Position numbers and translations under genes: made by a program. Below, piece after piece: positions 17,490-26,713 of a stretch of DNA of 64,000 bases. The notes under the pieces were generated by a model. The model worked only from the letters and a program-made list of their open reading frames with translations. It searched no databases and was not told the DNA's origin. How positions within the stretch are numbered: position 1 is the stretch's first letter; every line of letters starts with the position of its first letter. The stretch is from Bacillota bacterium (lineage in GTDB: Bacteria > Bacillota > UBA994 > UBA5500), in the NCBI GenBank assembly GCA_029781045.1, contig JAKOXL010000029.1, positions 22,627-86,626 of the forward strand. Reading direction: 5' to 3'.

Positions 17490-18281
17490 CTAACTTCCGG
17501 TACTTTGATAAGCCTTCTCGCCGGCTCGCCACATTAGGAGAGCTACCAACCATGTGGCGACTATTACGAGCCAAGGCAGTAGAAGATACCAAGGAGAACC
17601 GCCTAACCCCAGGGCGAACTTGGCTGGCACGTAGCCCACAAAAGTGACTGGTATAACAGTGAGCAGGATACGCATCCACTGGGGATAGATGTTGGTGGGA
17701 TAGGAAGCGGCATAGTTGGCGCCATAGAAGGCTAACGTCTGTAGATCGCGGACACGGCCAAACCAAAAGGCACAGGATGCAATGGCCACACTGATGCCAA
17801 AGATGATGAGGGTACCAGAGAGTGGCAGCGTCAGAAGATAGAAGTAACGCCAGCCAAGGGTTCCTGGGCCACCTAAGTGATGCAAAGATACTAGAAGCAC
17901 CGTGGCAGCTTGGATTACCCCACCCAAGCGAAAGAACTCAACACGTCGGCCGAGCAGTACCATTAGACTGGGCAAGGGGCGCAACAAGATGCCGTCATAC
18001 TCACCCCGGATGATATACTCCTGGAACCGATGTAGTTCGCACCCAAAGGTACGGAAGAGGGAGGCACTGATACCTACTACGCCATATATGACACCGATCT
18101 GTGGCAAGCTCCAACCACCCACGCTGCGGGCATTGTAGATAATCGTTATAACTACCAGGAAATCGGTTAGGGTAATCCAACAATGGAAAAAGAGGGAAAC
18201 CAAGAAACTAAACTTGTATTGCAGTAACGCTTGCCAAGTGGCTGTCAAGAGGCGCCAATAGAGTCGGAGACTGGTCTTCAT
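17490..18281 (-). CDS. ABC-2 type transporter permease (COG3694-like)
   Basis: Integral membrane subunit of an ABC-2 exporter, 263 aa with about six hydrophobic segments. The start ATG at 18281 overlaps the stop of the preceding permease (ATGA), with GGAGGT upstream. A longer frame to 18356 is the shadow of that gene. Family features: the first cytoplasmic helix LRLYWRLLTATWQALLQYKF, the central EYIIRGEYDGILLRPLPSLM, and FYGANYAASYPTNIYPQWMRI. It appears intact, but its ATPase partner (16457-17480) and its sister permease (18278-19083) are both broken, so it probably has no working complex. Substrate unknown. Confidence 0.85.
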   Translation of the reverse strand: MKTSLRLYWRLLTATWQALLQYKFSFLVSLFFHCWITLTDFLVVITIIYNARSVGGWSLPQIGVIYGVVGISASLFRTFGCELHRFQEYIIRGEYDGILLRPLPSLMVLLGRRVEFFRLGGVIQAATVLLVSLHHLGGPGTLGWRYFYLLTLPLSGTLIIFGISVAIASCAFWFGRVRDLQTLAFYGANYAASYPTNIYPQWMRILLTVIPVTFVGYVPAKFALGLGGSPWYLLLPWLVIVATWLVALLMWRAGEKAYQSTGS

Positions 18282-19083
18282 CCGCCTTGCACCTCCAGAT
18301 GGCGCCGTGCCAGCAGGGTTAGACCACGGCAAATCACCGTTAACAGGCATGCCCATGTGGCGGGGAGCAACAAAGCCCCCAGCCCTGCAAGCCCAGATAA
18401 ATCAGATTGGGATAGTGGGCGAGGGCAGCCCAAGGTGAGAAGGGGAGAATACGTCCAAGTATCCCGGGTAATAGGTCCACAGGCAGCTGCCCTCCGGATC
18501 CGGCTGTGAAGAGCGCCATGTTGAGATAAGTAATCCAGCGGATATCGGTGGTCCAAAAGCTGACCAGACCCTCGAGATAGCCAAGACAGAGGGCCACATA
18601 AAGCGCTAAGGCAAGGCTGGGTAGTAACAGAAGTAGCGATGGAGCTTTAGGAATGTGGTAGCCAACGGTAAGCGCGTAGAGTAGGTAGAGGGGAAGAGAG
18701 CGATAAATCAGCTTGTACAAATGCTCACCACTCTGGCGACAGATAACGTACGTGAAAAAGTCAATGGGGCGCAGCAACTCCAAGCTGATGTCGCCAGTAC
18801 GTACTGCTAACTGTATGTTCAATCCGTGCGGCCAACTTACAAAGTTATACATAACCTGACCAAAGGCTGCCCAGCATACCAACTGGTCAACCCGATAGGG
18901 ACCCACACTACCAAGTGGACCGGCGGTGGCCAGCCAAATGTAGATGTTGATGTAACCAAAGAGAGCGCTACCCATGGTATCCACCAGGTGAGCTACCCGA
19001 TACTGGAAGTTGCGTCGGTAAGTTTTGTGCACTAGCAACCAGTAGGCGTACAAGCCCCATTCCTCCTCTGATGCCAGTCGCAT
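18278..19083 (-). pseudogene. ABC-2 type transporter permease (COG4587-like), 1-nt frameshift near C-terminus
   Basis: Membrane permease that would be 268 aa. Family stretches are seen at MSALFGYINIYIWLA-like helix 1 and RTGDISLELLRPIDFFTYV. The reading frame runs to LIYLGLQGWG, then leaves the family pattern and ends CCSPPHGHAC. In the next frame the sequence continues as ALLLPATWACLLTVICRG to ARRHLEVQGG, a normal permease end, with the stop overlapping the next start as ATGA. Adding one C to the CCCCC at 18376-18380 joins the frames. Start uncertain: ATG 19083, or TTG 19053 with GAGGAGG upstream. It may be a real mutation or a homopolymer sequencing error. Confidence 0.7.
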
Positions 19084-19228
19084 GACTGGAAAGCCCCGCT
19101 CGAGAGATGGTAACAGCGGGGCTAATCATTCTATCATAATTCTAGTTTGGATACCAGATCTCTTGCAGGCAGGAAATAGAATAGTCGCAGAGAAAATGCA
19201 GGGAGAAAACAAAGCGAGGAGGTGCAGC

Positions 19229-19510
19229 ATGCTATCCCGATGTGGGTTGGACTGTAGCCAATGTTATGCTTATCCCCATGATTGCCAGGGGTGTGAGGCC
19301 GTTGCAGGAGCCCCTTTTTGGACGCAACAAGAACAAGGGGGTATGGAACAGTGTGAGCTTTATCGCTGTTCAGCGGAAAAGGGCTATGCCCATTGCGGTT
19401 CTTGTCAGGAGTTGCCCTGCAAGAAGTGGTATGATTTGAAGGATCCATCATACAGTGAGGAACAACACTTACAAAGTATACAGGAGCGGATAAAAAGACT
19501 ACGCCCATGA
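19229..19510 (+). CDS. DUF3795 cysteine-rich protein
   Basis: Small cytoplasmic protein, 93 aa, with nine cysteines in the DUF3795 order: MLSRCGLDCSQC, CQGC, CELYRCSAEKGYAHCGSC and LPCKKWYDL. The spacing suggests zinc or cluster binding. The start at ATG 19229 is fixed by GAGGAGG five to six bases before it; the upstream extension has no family similarity. Monocistronic with a strong terminator. Common in anaerobic Firmicutes and methanogens; role unknown. Confidence 0.82.
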   Translation: MLSRCGLDCSQCYAYPHDCQGCEAVAGAPFWTQQEQGGMEQCELYRCSAEKGYAHCGSCQELPCKKWYDLKDPSYSEEQHLQSIQERIKRLRP

Positions 19511-19515
19511 ACGGA

Positions 19516-19546
19516 GGACGGTTCCTGTGAGGCACAGGAACCGTCC
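19516..19546. terminator. Bidirectional terminator between DUF3795 gene and dapB
   Basis: Fourteen-bp perfect inverted repeat GGACGGTTCCTGTG / CACAGGAACCGTCC over a 3-nt centre, followed by GCGTTTT on the + strand. Confidence 0.8.
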
Positions 19547-19551
19547 GCGTT

Positions 19552-20259
19552 TTACCACCTGGTTCTTAGTAGATCATTCATTGTGTAGAAACCTGCTGGT
19601 TGCTGACAAAGAAACTCGGCGGCTTTAACAGCTCCTTCAGCATAGACCCGGCGATCATGCACTGTATGGGTCAAGGCGAGGGTCTCCCAATCGGTGAAAA
19701 AGCGCACTTGGTGTTCTCCCAGAACACTGCCGCCCCGTATAGAATGGACACCGATATCATGAGGCTCACGCAGCGCCAACCCTTGGCGGCCATGTACAGG
19801 GGACCTGGGTCCGAGAGCTCGCTGCAAAACAGCCAAGAGTTCTTTGGCACTGCCCGAAGGGGCATCCTGTTTATACCGATGGTGGATTTCCACTATTTCG
19901 ATGTCGCTATCTGCCAAGACTAAGGCCACAGTTTCCGCCAGTACCAGCAATAGGTTTAATCCTAAGGAAAAGTTGGGTGCCTGCAGGATGGGGATGGTCT
20001 TACTGGCCGACCGGATTTGGGTCTGCTGCTCTGCCGAATGGCCAGTGGTGCCAATGACCACGGGTAGTTTCTTCTGCAGGGCGTATGCCAACAGGTCAGA
20101 GGTGCATTCGGGTAAAGAAAAATCCACAATCACATCGGCAGGGGGCAGCGCCCGTTCGGCTCTAGTGACACGGCCGACTACCTTATGTCCCTTCTCTTCT
20201 ATTACTTGGCACGCGGTGCGCCCCATCTGACCACTGGAGCCCCATACAATCACGCGCAT
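19552..20259 (-). CDS. dapB: 4-hydroxy-tetrahydrodipicolinate reductase
   Basis: Reduces 4-hydroxy-tetrahydrodipicolinate to tetrahydrodipicolinate with NAD(P)H (EC 1.17.1.8) in the lysine and meso-diaminopimelate pathway. N-terminal Rossmann motif VWGSSGQMGRTACQVIEE (a GxxGxxG variant). Catalytic stretch VEIHHRYKQDAPSGSAKELL matches the family E-x-H-H-x-x-K-x-D-x-P-S-G-T/S-A signature. C-terminal half carries IGVHSIRGGSVLGEHQVRFF. 235 aa, slightly shorter than the E. coli enzyme. Ribosome site AGGAGG before ATG. It lies 54 bp after ddh on the same strand, so the two adjacent pathway steps are probably co-transcribed. Confidence 0.95.
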   Translation of the reverse strand: MRVIVWGSSGQMGRTACQVIEEKGHKVVGRVTRAERALPPADVIVDFSLPECTSDLLAYALQKKLPVVIGTTGHSAEQQTQIRSASKTIPILQAPNFSLGLNLLLVLAETVALVLADSDIEIVEIHHRYKQDAPSGSAKELLAVLQRALGPRSPVHGRQGLALREPHDIGVHSIRGGSVLGEHQVRFFTDWETLALTHTVHDRRVYAEGAVKAAEFLCQQPAGFYTMNDLLRTRW

Positions 20260-20313
20260 TGCTCATCCTCCTAGTCGACAAGCCTTGATTACCCATGAAG
20301 AGTCGAAGGGAGA

Positions 20314-21222
20314 TCATACGTACTGTTCGATGATGCTCTGCAGTGTCCCGGGCAGGAAACTGACTATCGGAATCTCCAGGATGGTATAGGCTCCTGGGGG
20401 TTGACGTTTGGCGGCCCGGGCACTGGAAACCATTACTTGCCCTGTAAGGGCAGGGTTGGTAACGCGGCTTTCGTAGCGGAAGAACTGATTGGCCGTCTTT
20501 CCGGCAGTGCCGTGCCGTTCCATTACCACCCCGTGACCCGTATCCGTCAACTTGGCCACATCCTTTACGGCAAATACGTGGGTTTCGTCATGAGAAAAAT
20601 AGGGGTCTTGTTTAATGGCGTTGGCTATGGTCTCAAGGGCATAGCCCGGTTCCAGTTCCACGTAGACTTGTCGTCTATGCTGTCCATATCCAATGGGCAG
20701 AGTAAGGGAGAGGGCGTTCTTTACTCCCTCTTTCTCCTTTGCTACCACCGTATGTCCCATGCTCATGCCAGGCCCAAAGTTGGTGTAGGTGATTCCTCGG
20801 GGGGCTTGCAGAGCGAGAATTGCCCGAATCAAAGAATCAGTCCCCGGATCCCAGCCGGCCGCTATCACAGCGCTAGCACCTCCCTGCCGGGCAGCTTGGT
20901 CCAGTTCCTGGCGCAGGCGCCATAGCTCACTGCCATGAATATCAAAACTGTCAACGGTGCATATCCCTTGTTGTAGTAGTGGAACGGCTACCTTCTCGAC
21001 ACTGCGGCTGGGAACGGCCAGCACAGCCACATCCACCTTTCCCAGCTCATCCATGCGACTGACAACGGATACGTGCGGTGGAAGCAGTTGACGGGCACGA
21101 CAAAGCGCATGTTCCCGCACCACCACGCCCGCCAAGTCAAGATCGGGAGCCGCTTCTATTGCATCGAGTGCTCCTGTACCCACATTGCCCAAACCGACGA
21201 CGGCAACACGTGTTTTGTCCAC
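20314..21222 (-). CDS. ddh: meso-Diaminopimelate D-dehydrogenase
   Basis: Makes meso-diaminopimelate directly from tetrahydrodipicolinate, NADPH and ammonia (EC 1.4.1.16), bypassing the acetylase or succinylase branch. Rossmann motif VAVVGLGNVGTGALDAIEAAP at the N-terminus. Family stretches SFDIHG, AAGWDPGTDSLIRAILA, FGPGMSMGHTVVA and HETHVFAVKDV-like (DETHVFAVKDVAKL) are intact. The start is GTG 21222, with GGGAGGTGG seven bases upstream; ATG 21249 would overlap that site. 302 aa. With dapB downstream it gives a short route to lysine and peptidoglycan cross-links. Confidence 0.92.
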   Translation of the reverse strand: MDKTRVAVVGLGNVGTGALDAIEAAPDLDLAGVVVREHALCRARQLLPPHVSVVSRMDELGKVDVAVLAVPSRSVEKVAVPLLQQGICTVDSFDIHGSELWRLRQELDQAARQGGASAVIAAGWDPGTDSLIRAILALQAPRGITYTNFGPGMSMGHTVVAKEKEGVKNALSLTLPIGYGQHRRQVYVELEPGYALETIANAIKQDPYFSHDETHVFAVKDVAKLTDTGHGVVMERHGTAGKTANQFFRYESRVTNPALTGQVMVSSARAAKRQPPGAYTILEIPIVSFLPGTLQSIIEQYV

Positions 21223-21416
21223 TGAAAGACCACCTCCCATGTTCCTCACTCGTTCATAAGGATGCGAGATGAGCCAAATATATGCTCGTTGTGCCGTCAG
21301 AAAGAGGACGCATTGTGACTTTTCCCCGCCTAAAAGGGGAAGAGGCTAGAGGAAAGGGAGCAAAGGTGTGGAATCCAAGAGAGGGTGGTTTTGTCAGTTC
21401 GGCTGGAGGTGACTTC

Positions 21417-22868
21417 ATGTTCTTTCGTCTTGGGATTCTTAACGTCCAAAGGCAGTTGGCTCGTAGTACCTTGGTGGTCGTAGCTTTAGCTATGGCGGCT
21501 ATTAGCCTTACGAACTCCATAGCTTTGCAGGAGATTCCGCCTCTGCGTATAGCTCCCTTCCTGAACCGCTTTACAGGAGGACATATTCTGGTAATTCCTT
21601 TTCGTTGGGCAGGTCAGCAGCTAAGTGACGTCACCGGCTCCCTGCAATTTGAGCCAACTAGTCTGATTGCCAGTGGTAGCAGCTGGCTAGATTGGTTCTA
21701 CCCGCAATTCTATGAGCAGGGTTTCTGGGTACCGCTGGGTGAAACTCCGACCGAGTTCATAGATGCTGATGTGCTTGCTGGTCTTACCGCTTTCCCGGGG
21801 GTTGAGGCGGTAGTAACTGTACCTATGCTACCGGCGGTGGTTTATGCCATAGGTCCCAATGGTGAGGTAGCTTATCCGATTCGCATAGCGCCCTTGACGG
21901 AAGAGATCCGCCAACTGACGGCCGACAGTAAGCAGTCTAATCAGTTTGCTTTGGCCGCTAGAGGCATCTATTTTAACCAGGCCGCTCAGGTTTTACGGGA
22001 AAAGCCTAAATATGAACGACCAGGTGTGGAAGTAGAGCTTCTGTTGCCGCAATTGGACGACGGCGGCAAACTGGGCATTACAGCGGCCACTAAGTATACC
22101 GTGCCCTTTGGCGCTTACCTGCAGGTTCCAACGCGAGAAGTAACGTGGATGGATTCGCTGGGGGGTACCTTAACCGAGGTAGGTCGGCTAATTGCCGATA
22201 TTGCCTGGATAGGTGAGAATAGCTGGCGGGAAATTGTTGCATTGGTGACTGGTGGTAACGATAGTCTTCCCATTGGTAATGTGGTCTTACGGGTGGAAGA
22301 TCTGCAGGTTCTGGAGCCCACCATTGCCAAACTAAGTAAAGCTTACCCTGACTTGACTTTTGTGAGTTTGGGTGAGGTGGAAGAGCGCATCTTCCATACG
22401 GGGCATCTTGAGCAGTTTACGCAAGCCCCTCGGGTGGTGTGGAAACAGGAAGGGCAGCCTCGACTTACCGTGCCCATTTCCTTTAGCCGTATATTCTCCT
22501 ATTTACTGGTGCTGATTGCAGCTATTCTTCTCGGTGGGCACATGTTAACCGGTGTGGCAGCACGCAATCAAGAAATTGGAACATTGCGGGCACTTGGCGC
22601 CCGTCGGCGGGATATACTGGTGCTTGGCGTCAGCGAGACGGTAGCACTCACGGTAATCGGGTCTACTTTGGGCTTTTTTCCCCTGCGTCTATTTGGTGTT
22701 ATTATGCAGCTACGAGGTGGCCAAGCCTTCTTACCGGTATTCATTGGGGTTCTAAAGGAGTATATGCAGATTAGCGGCCTCACCTTGGCGGCAGCGCTCC
22801 TATTCTCATTGTTACCCGTGTGGCGGCTGGCTAGTGTAGCTCCCATGGAGGTGTTGCGCAATGAATAG
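21417..22868 (+). CDS. FtsX-like ABC transporter permease, first subunit
   Basis: Membrane protein of 483 aa in the MacB/FtsX arrangement: helix 1 (about 17-38, after the n-region FFRLGILNVQRQLARSTLVV), a large extracellular domain (about 40-360), then three helices near the C-terminus, beginning LVLIAAILLGGHMLTGVAAR. The FtsX motif NQEIGTLRALGARRRDILVL lies between helices 2 and 3. ATG 21417 has GGAGGTGAC before it. The next permease gene starts within the last eight bases, so they are translationally coupled. No ATPase gene is adjacent, which is unusual; one must be supplied elsewhere. Substrate unknown. Confidence 0.85.
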   Translation: MFFRLGILNVQRQLARSTLVVVALAMAAISLTNSIALQEIPPLRIAPFLNRFTGGHILVIPFRWAGQQLSDVTGSLQFEPTSLIASGSSWLDWFYPQFYEQGFWVPLGETPTEFIDADVLAGLTAFPGVEAVVTVPMLPAVVYAIGPNGEVAYPIRIAPLTEEIRQLTADSKQSNQFALAARGIYFNQAAQVLREKPKYERPGVEVELLLPQLDDGGKLGITAATKYTVPFGAYLQVPTREVTWMDSLGGTLTEVGRLIADIAWIGENSWREIVALVTGGNDSLPIGNVVLRVEDLQVLEPTIAKLSKAYPDLTFVSLGEVEERIFHTGHLEQFTQAPRVVWKQEGQPRLTVPISFSRIFSYLLVLIAAILLGGHMLTGVAARNQEIGTLRALGARRRDILVLGVSETVALTVIGSTLGFFPLRLFGVIMQLRGGQAFLPVFIGVLKEYMQISGLTLAAALLFSLLPVWRLASVAPMEVLRNE

Positions 22869-24210
22869 CCTGGTTCGTCTATGGAGCAAGCGGGTCTGGT
22901 GCTTTCGTTTCGTTCACCTGTTGGTGGCGGCGCTTGTAGCGGCCGTAGTTGTTGTAGCTCTGCTATATCAGGGGTATGTGGGAGCATTGAGTGAGAGCTT
23001 TGCTGACCGTTTGGTCTTTCCCCAGTTTCCGGGCGCTGCTGCAGTATTCGCCCCTGGATTGGTCCAACCACCGCGGCAGGTGACTACTCCGCCCAATTTG
23101 CAGCTGGCTCTAATGACTACCACCACCCGTCACGGAAACATTCATCTGGGGGTCGTGCTATCCTCCTACGCAGGTGGCTGGCCTGTGCCAAAAGGCAATG
23201 AGGTCTGGTTACCTGTCAGTCTACGAGGTCATGTTTTTGATGAAGGGGTTGGCGACAGCCTTACCCTAACCTATTTTGGCAGGGGTCCTTGGCAACAAGC
23301 AGAAGTGGTTGTTGCTGGATACTACGAAGATGCTCGACTTCTTAGCCCAATCTTGATTAGCCTTCCCTTTGCCCAAGAGTGGCTAGGTGACCAACTGGTC
23401 TATGCTCAGTCCGTATTGGTTTATCCGGAGAGCGCCCTCAGGCAGCTGCGAAGCAACTTATACCGTATTCCGAATGCACAGTTGGTTAGTCTGGATTCAG
23501 CCTTTTTGGGAGCTAAGTATCTGGTTAGTAGTATGTTTGCTGGTGGTGACTTAGCTCTGGTCTTAGGGATAGTGTTTCTGGCTATCGGGGTAGGCATTTT
23601 CGGTCTCTTGGTCTTCTTGGATAGTCGTAGTGAGATAGCCATGCTGAAAACCTTGGGTTTGAAACCAGGTGAAGTGAGTCGGCTTTCGCTTTTCGAGTTC
23701 GGTTTCTCTACTCTCATAGGATTAGGTTTGGGATGGGCAGTGATCTCTGTTCTGCAGGAGCACATTAGCTTTCCCTTTAAGTATGATCTGGCACTTCTTC
23801 GTCATGGTTTCCTGCTGGTTGGCTGTGCCTTTGCTTTGGCGCTATTTGCGCCGGCACGCTTGGCAAGGGTTGCTACCGTTAACGAACTGTTGCTGAAGCG
23901 ACCGACTCTACTTTTCAGTCAGGTGATTAGTAGTGTGGAGGGGCAACGTCCCGCATTACATGACATCATCAGCCGTGGCTGGAGCTGTCTGAAGCTGGAG
24001 AGCGATGGAAGCAATTTTCTCGGTACAGTTGTTCCGCAGCAGGGGGCTTTTGTGCGACAAGGTGAGCTGGTGGGATGGCAGACGACCTGGTTTGGTATGG
24101 GGGAAAAGCGCTATGTGGCGCCCCATGATGGTATTGTGCAAATGGTGGACCCAAAACGGGGGGTGGTGGCAATCTCTCCCTGCGTGGAACCGAAAGAGGG
24201 AAGTATTTAG
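22861..24210 (+). CDS. FtsX-like permease with C-terminal lipoyl/barrel-sandwich-like domain
   Basis: Second FtsX-type permease, 449 aa. Helix 1 about 17-40, extracellular domain about 45-220, three helices about 225-345 with the FtsX motif RSEIAMLKTLGLKPGEVSRL between them. After the last helix (ends ARLARVATVNELLLKRPTL) there are about 100 extra residues. Within these, LESDGSNFLGTVVPQQGAFVRQGELVGW and YVAPHDGIVQMVDPKRGVV look like the two halves of a barrel-sandwich hybrid (lipoyl, biotinyl, or membrane-fusion type). No biotin-type Lys in MKM context is seen, so it is a binding or adaptor module. The fusion is unusual for FtsX permeases. It overlaps the first permease gene. Confidence 0.78.
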   Translation: MNSLVRLWSKRVWCFRFVHLLVAALVAAVVVVALLYQGYVGALSESFADRLVFPQFPGAAAVFAPGLVQPPRQVTTPPNLQLALMTTTTRHGNIHLGVVLSSYAGGWPVPKGNEVWLPVSLRGHVFDEGVGDSLTLTYFGRGPWQQAEVVVAGYYEDARLLSPILISLPFAQEWLGDQLVYAQSVLVYPESALRQLRSNLYRIPNAQLVSLDSAFLGAKYLVSSMFAGGDLALVLGIVFLAIGVGIFGLLVFLDSRSEIAMLKTLGLKPGEVSRLSLFEFGFSTLIGLGLGWAVISVLQEHISFPFKYDLALLRHGFLLVGCAFALALFAPARLARVATVNELLLKRPTLLFSQVISSVEGQRPALHDIISRGWSCLKLESDGSNFLGTVVPQQGAFVRQGELVGWQTTWFGMGEKRYVAPHDGIVQMVDPKRGVVAISPCVEPKEGSI

Positions 24211-24230
24211 TTGGTCAGTAGCGAAACATA

Positions 24231-24289
24231 GGGGTTTCAGGTTGAGGAAAAGATGGTTGACCATCGGTCCGGCCTGCGACCCCTTTTTT
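24231..24289 (+). terminator. Intrinsic terminator between FtsX pair and defence operon
   Basis: GGGGT pairs with ACCCC and CAGG with CCTG across a 2-nt internal loop, enclosing about 30 nt; TTTTTT follows directly (24284-24289). The enclosed part contains a palindrome TGGTTGACCA. A flanking 8-bp inverted pair GTTGGTCA (24210) and TGACCAAC (24305) could form an alternative structure. Confidence 0.6.
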
Positions 24290-24356
24290 CTGCAGGAATC
24301 TAGTTGACCAACGGCAAAGAATACTAGTTATGGCTACACATGACGGAGGAAAAAGG

Positions 24357-26708
24357 GTGGGGGCAATGAAGCAAGTGGAAGGCGCGGGATCGCCGTTACC
24401 CCGGCTAGGTCTGCGCAGCATTCGCCGCGAATACCGGGCTATCGGCCAGGTGGAAGCGGAACCACGCCTATTCGTAGGCGAGAAAGAGTATAGTGCTTTG
24501 ACCCTTTCGGAGCGGTTATCCTCTTCGTCAGACTACTTGCTATTACCTGATGGAGAGCAGATATCGCAGGGGCAGGCGCGAGCCAGTGGGTTGGCGGGCT
24601 TCGGTCGCGCTTATGATGGCACGTCCCTAGAGCCGTTTCCACTGCCACCGGAGTCCATGCTATGGCATGACTTTCGACAAGTTCCAGGTCCTTGGCAAGA
24701 GATCTACCCTTTAATCCTAACCCCCCCGGTGCGAAAGCCCTACGCCCATCTAGAATGGCTCCGTTACTGGGGCTTTTCCGGTGGGTTGTTTGGAACTCTG
24801 TATGAGGTGGGGGTGCCATTGGTCCGCTGGCTAAAAGACTATTTGGACCGAGTGCCGCAGCCGCGGGTCTTGGTAGTAGGGACCGCGACAGTGCAGAATT
24901 ACATGTATCATCTGGCCAACAGAGAACGGGTTTGGCGACTGACTACTGAACACCGCTATCAAGAGGGTTGTCTGAATTTCATTTCTCCTGAGCTAGTTGT
25001 GGCTACCCCTCAGCTGGCAGAAACCACGTGGGATATCGTTTGCTTGGTAAACGCCCACATGTTCTTAGGGGAGGAGCATTCCCAGCTGGTTAATGTTTTG
25101 CAGACCCTGCCGCGTCGGCTGTTTGTTGGGCTGTTTGCCCATCGGGACTGGCAAGAGCGGACGGAGCAGCGTATCCGTTGTGCTAGTCTGCTCGGTATTA
25201 CAGCTGGCGGTTCTAACCACCTTATTTGGCACTATCTCCTACGCAACCCTAAGGAGATGCCGCGACCATTACCCGAGCCCCCAGCCATTCCTTTGCGGTC
25301 AGAGGGTGAGGTGCAAGAGCGAAGGGAACCTGATCTAGCTCCTTATAGTTTTGAACTCCGAAGCTTCATCCGCGATGCCGAGCACTTTAGCCAAGTTTCG
25401 GGAACCCCTGTTCCTTTTCGGCCCTATTATAATCAAAGGCCCAATTATGGCACCTTAGACAGAAGGCAACTGGCTTGGTATCTCTATTGGCGACACGAGG
25501 TGCGGCAGGGCCGCTACTTAGAAACGGGGCTCGATTATATTCGATTACTAGCGCAGGAACTGGTTAATGGTTTCGGCGGCCAGAATGTTATGGAGCGCTA
25601 TAGATTCTTGCAAGAGCTGTGGCTCCATTATCGTCAGGCGTACCCTTCGCTAGACAACTGGTTACCTGAATGGCTCTGCGACTACCTATTAGTCAATGAG
25701 TGTCCTCTGGATCCGCTGCTACCGCTATTGCAGGCTGCAAAACTAAGCATACCCACCCGATACCCGGACATGTTGTTAGAGCGTTTCCATTCCTGTGGTT
25801 GGCGATCAGTGCCCTTTTCGCTGCTGGAGCAGCTCTTGGGGATATCGCTGCGTCAGAGTCAGGTGTATACGTCGGAAGACCGTAAGATAATAGCAGAGAC
25901 CGTTCTCCGTACTCTTCATAACATCGAAGCCAAGTGGATACAAGAGAACGGGCAGGGGATCCTAGCGCGGTATCGCCCGCCTCGGCCACTGACACTCAAA
26001 CGTCTGCCATTTAGCAACACCCTCTTTGGACGAGCTACGCGGCTCATCTACTTCGGTCGTTACTATCCCTACAGCCAGCAAAGGGGATTCTTACAGCTAC
26101 TACTTGCCGTAGTGAAAGAGAGCGAGAATCTACTTAGGGTCAAGCGGGGTTATCGAGGTCGTGTACGCACCGCCGCCGTGTCCGATCTAGTACCGAAGCT
26201 GGTGGAAGAGGCTTTTCTGCTGAAGCAACCGTCAACGAGAGTTACGATAGATAACGATCGGGTCAAAGAGTTGCTGGTCGAATCCGATGCAGTGCGAGAC
26301 CTACTGCTGGCCAAGGCCAGCAAAGAGGGATCTGAAACGGATCCCACGGATGGAGAAGATAAAACGCCAGGAGCTGGGTTGGCGACGATGGTGGTGCAAC
26401 ATAATGCTACACTGATGGCAGAAGCATCGGAGTTGGAAGTCTATATCCGTCTGTTTGATGGTCTAGAGGATATGGAGATTAGGGCTTTAGCCGCTCTATT
26501 AGAAGACGATGGATGGGAAAAACTAATACATATCTGTCAAGAAAGGGCTATGATGCCCGAACTGTTGGTGGATCGCATCAATCAGGTGGCGCTGGAAGTA
26601 CAAAACGATATCCTGATCGACACAACTAGTACACCACCCACAATAGTGGAAGATTACTTGCCGCAAGTTATTGGACTGGTAAAGCACTTTGAGGCGCAGA
26701 AGAGGTGA
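24357..26708 (+). CDS. TerB-N/TerB-C domain protein of a BREX-like ATPase-helicase system
   Basis: Large cytoplasmic protein (783 aa from GTG 24357, which has CGGAGGA seven bases upstream; ATG 24330 or 24366 are alternatives). About 340-430: TerB-N region with the signature RPNYGTLDRRQLAWYLYWR and YLETGLDYIRLLAQELVNG. About 590-780: TerB-C region (STRVTIDNDRVKELLVESDAVRDLLL, then helices). About 160-290: a segment like one RecA lobe of a helicase (PRVLVVGTATVQ, LVVATPQLAE, TWDIVCLVNAHMF) in which the Walker B Asp-Glu is replaced by Val-Asn, so it is inactive if real. First gene of three, linked by 4-bp overlaps to a DUF2791 ATPase and a helicase. TerB-type operons with such partners have been proposed as DNA-processing or anti-phage systems; that role is inferred from context. 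Confidence 0.8.
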   Translation: MGAMKQVEGAGSPLPRLGLRSIRREYRAIGQVEAEPRLFVGEKEYSALTLSERLSSSSDYLLLPDGEQISQGQARASGLAGFGRAYDGTSLEPFPLPPESMLWHDFRQVPGPWQEIYPLILTPPVRKPYAHLEWLRYWGFSGGLFGTLYEVGVPLVRWLKDYLDRVPQPRVLVVGTATVQNYMYHLANRERVWRLTTEHRYQEGCLNFISPELVVATPQLAETTWDIVCLVNAHMFLGEEHSQLVNVLQTLPRRLFVGLFAHRDWQERTEQRIRCASLLGITAGGSNHLIWHYLLRNPKEMPRPLPEPPAIPLRSEGEVQERREPDLAPYSFELRSFIRDAEHFSQVSGTPVPFRPYYNQRPNYGTLDRRQLAWYLYWRHEVRQGRYLETGLDYIRLLAQELVNGFGGQNVMERYRFLQELWLHYRQAYPSLDNWLPEWLCDYLLVNECPLDPLLPLLQAAKLSIPTRYPDMLLERFHSCGWRSVPFSLLEQLLGISLRQSQVYTSEDRKIIAETVLRTLHNIEAKWIQENGQGILARYRPPRPLTLKRLPFSNTLFGRATRLIYFGRYYPYSQQRGFLQLLLAVVKESENLLRVKRGYRGRVRTAAVSDLVPKLVEEAFLLKQPSTRVTIDNDRVKELLVESDAVRDLLLAKASKEGSETDPTDGEDKTPGAGLATMVVQHNATLMAEASELEVYIRLFDGLEDMEIRALAALLEDDGWEKLIHICQERAMMPELLVDRINQVALEVQNDILIDTTSTPPTIVEDYLPQVIGLVKHFEAQKR

Positions 26709-26713
26709 GGCAT

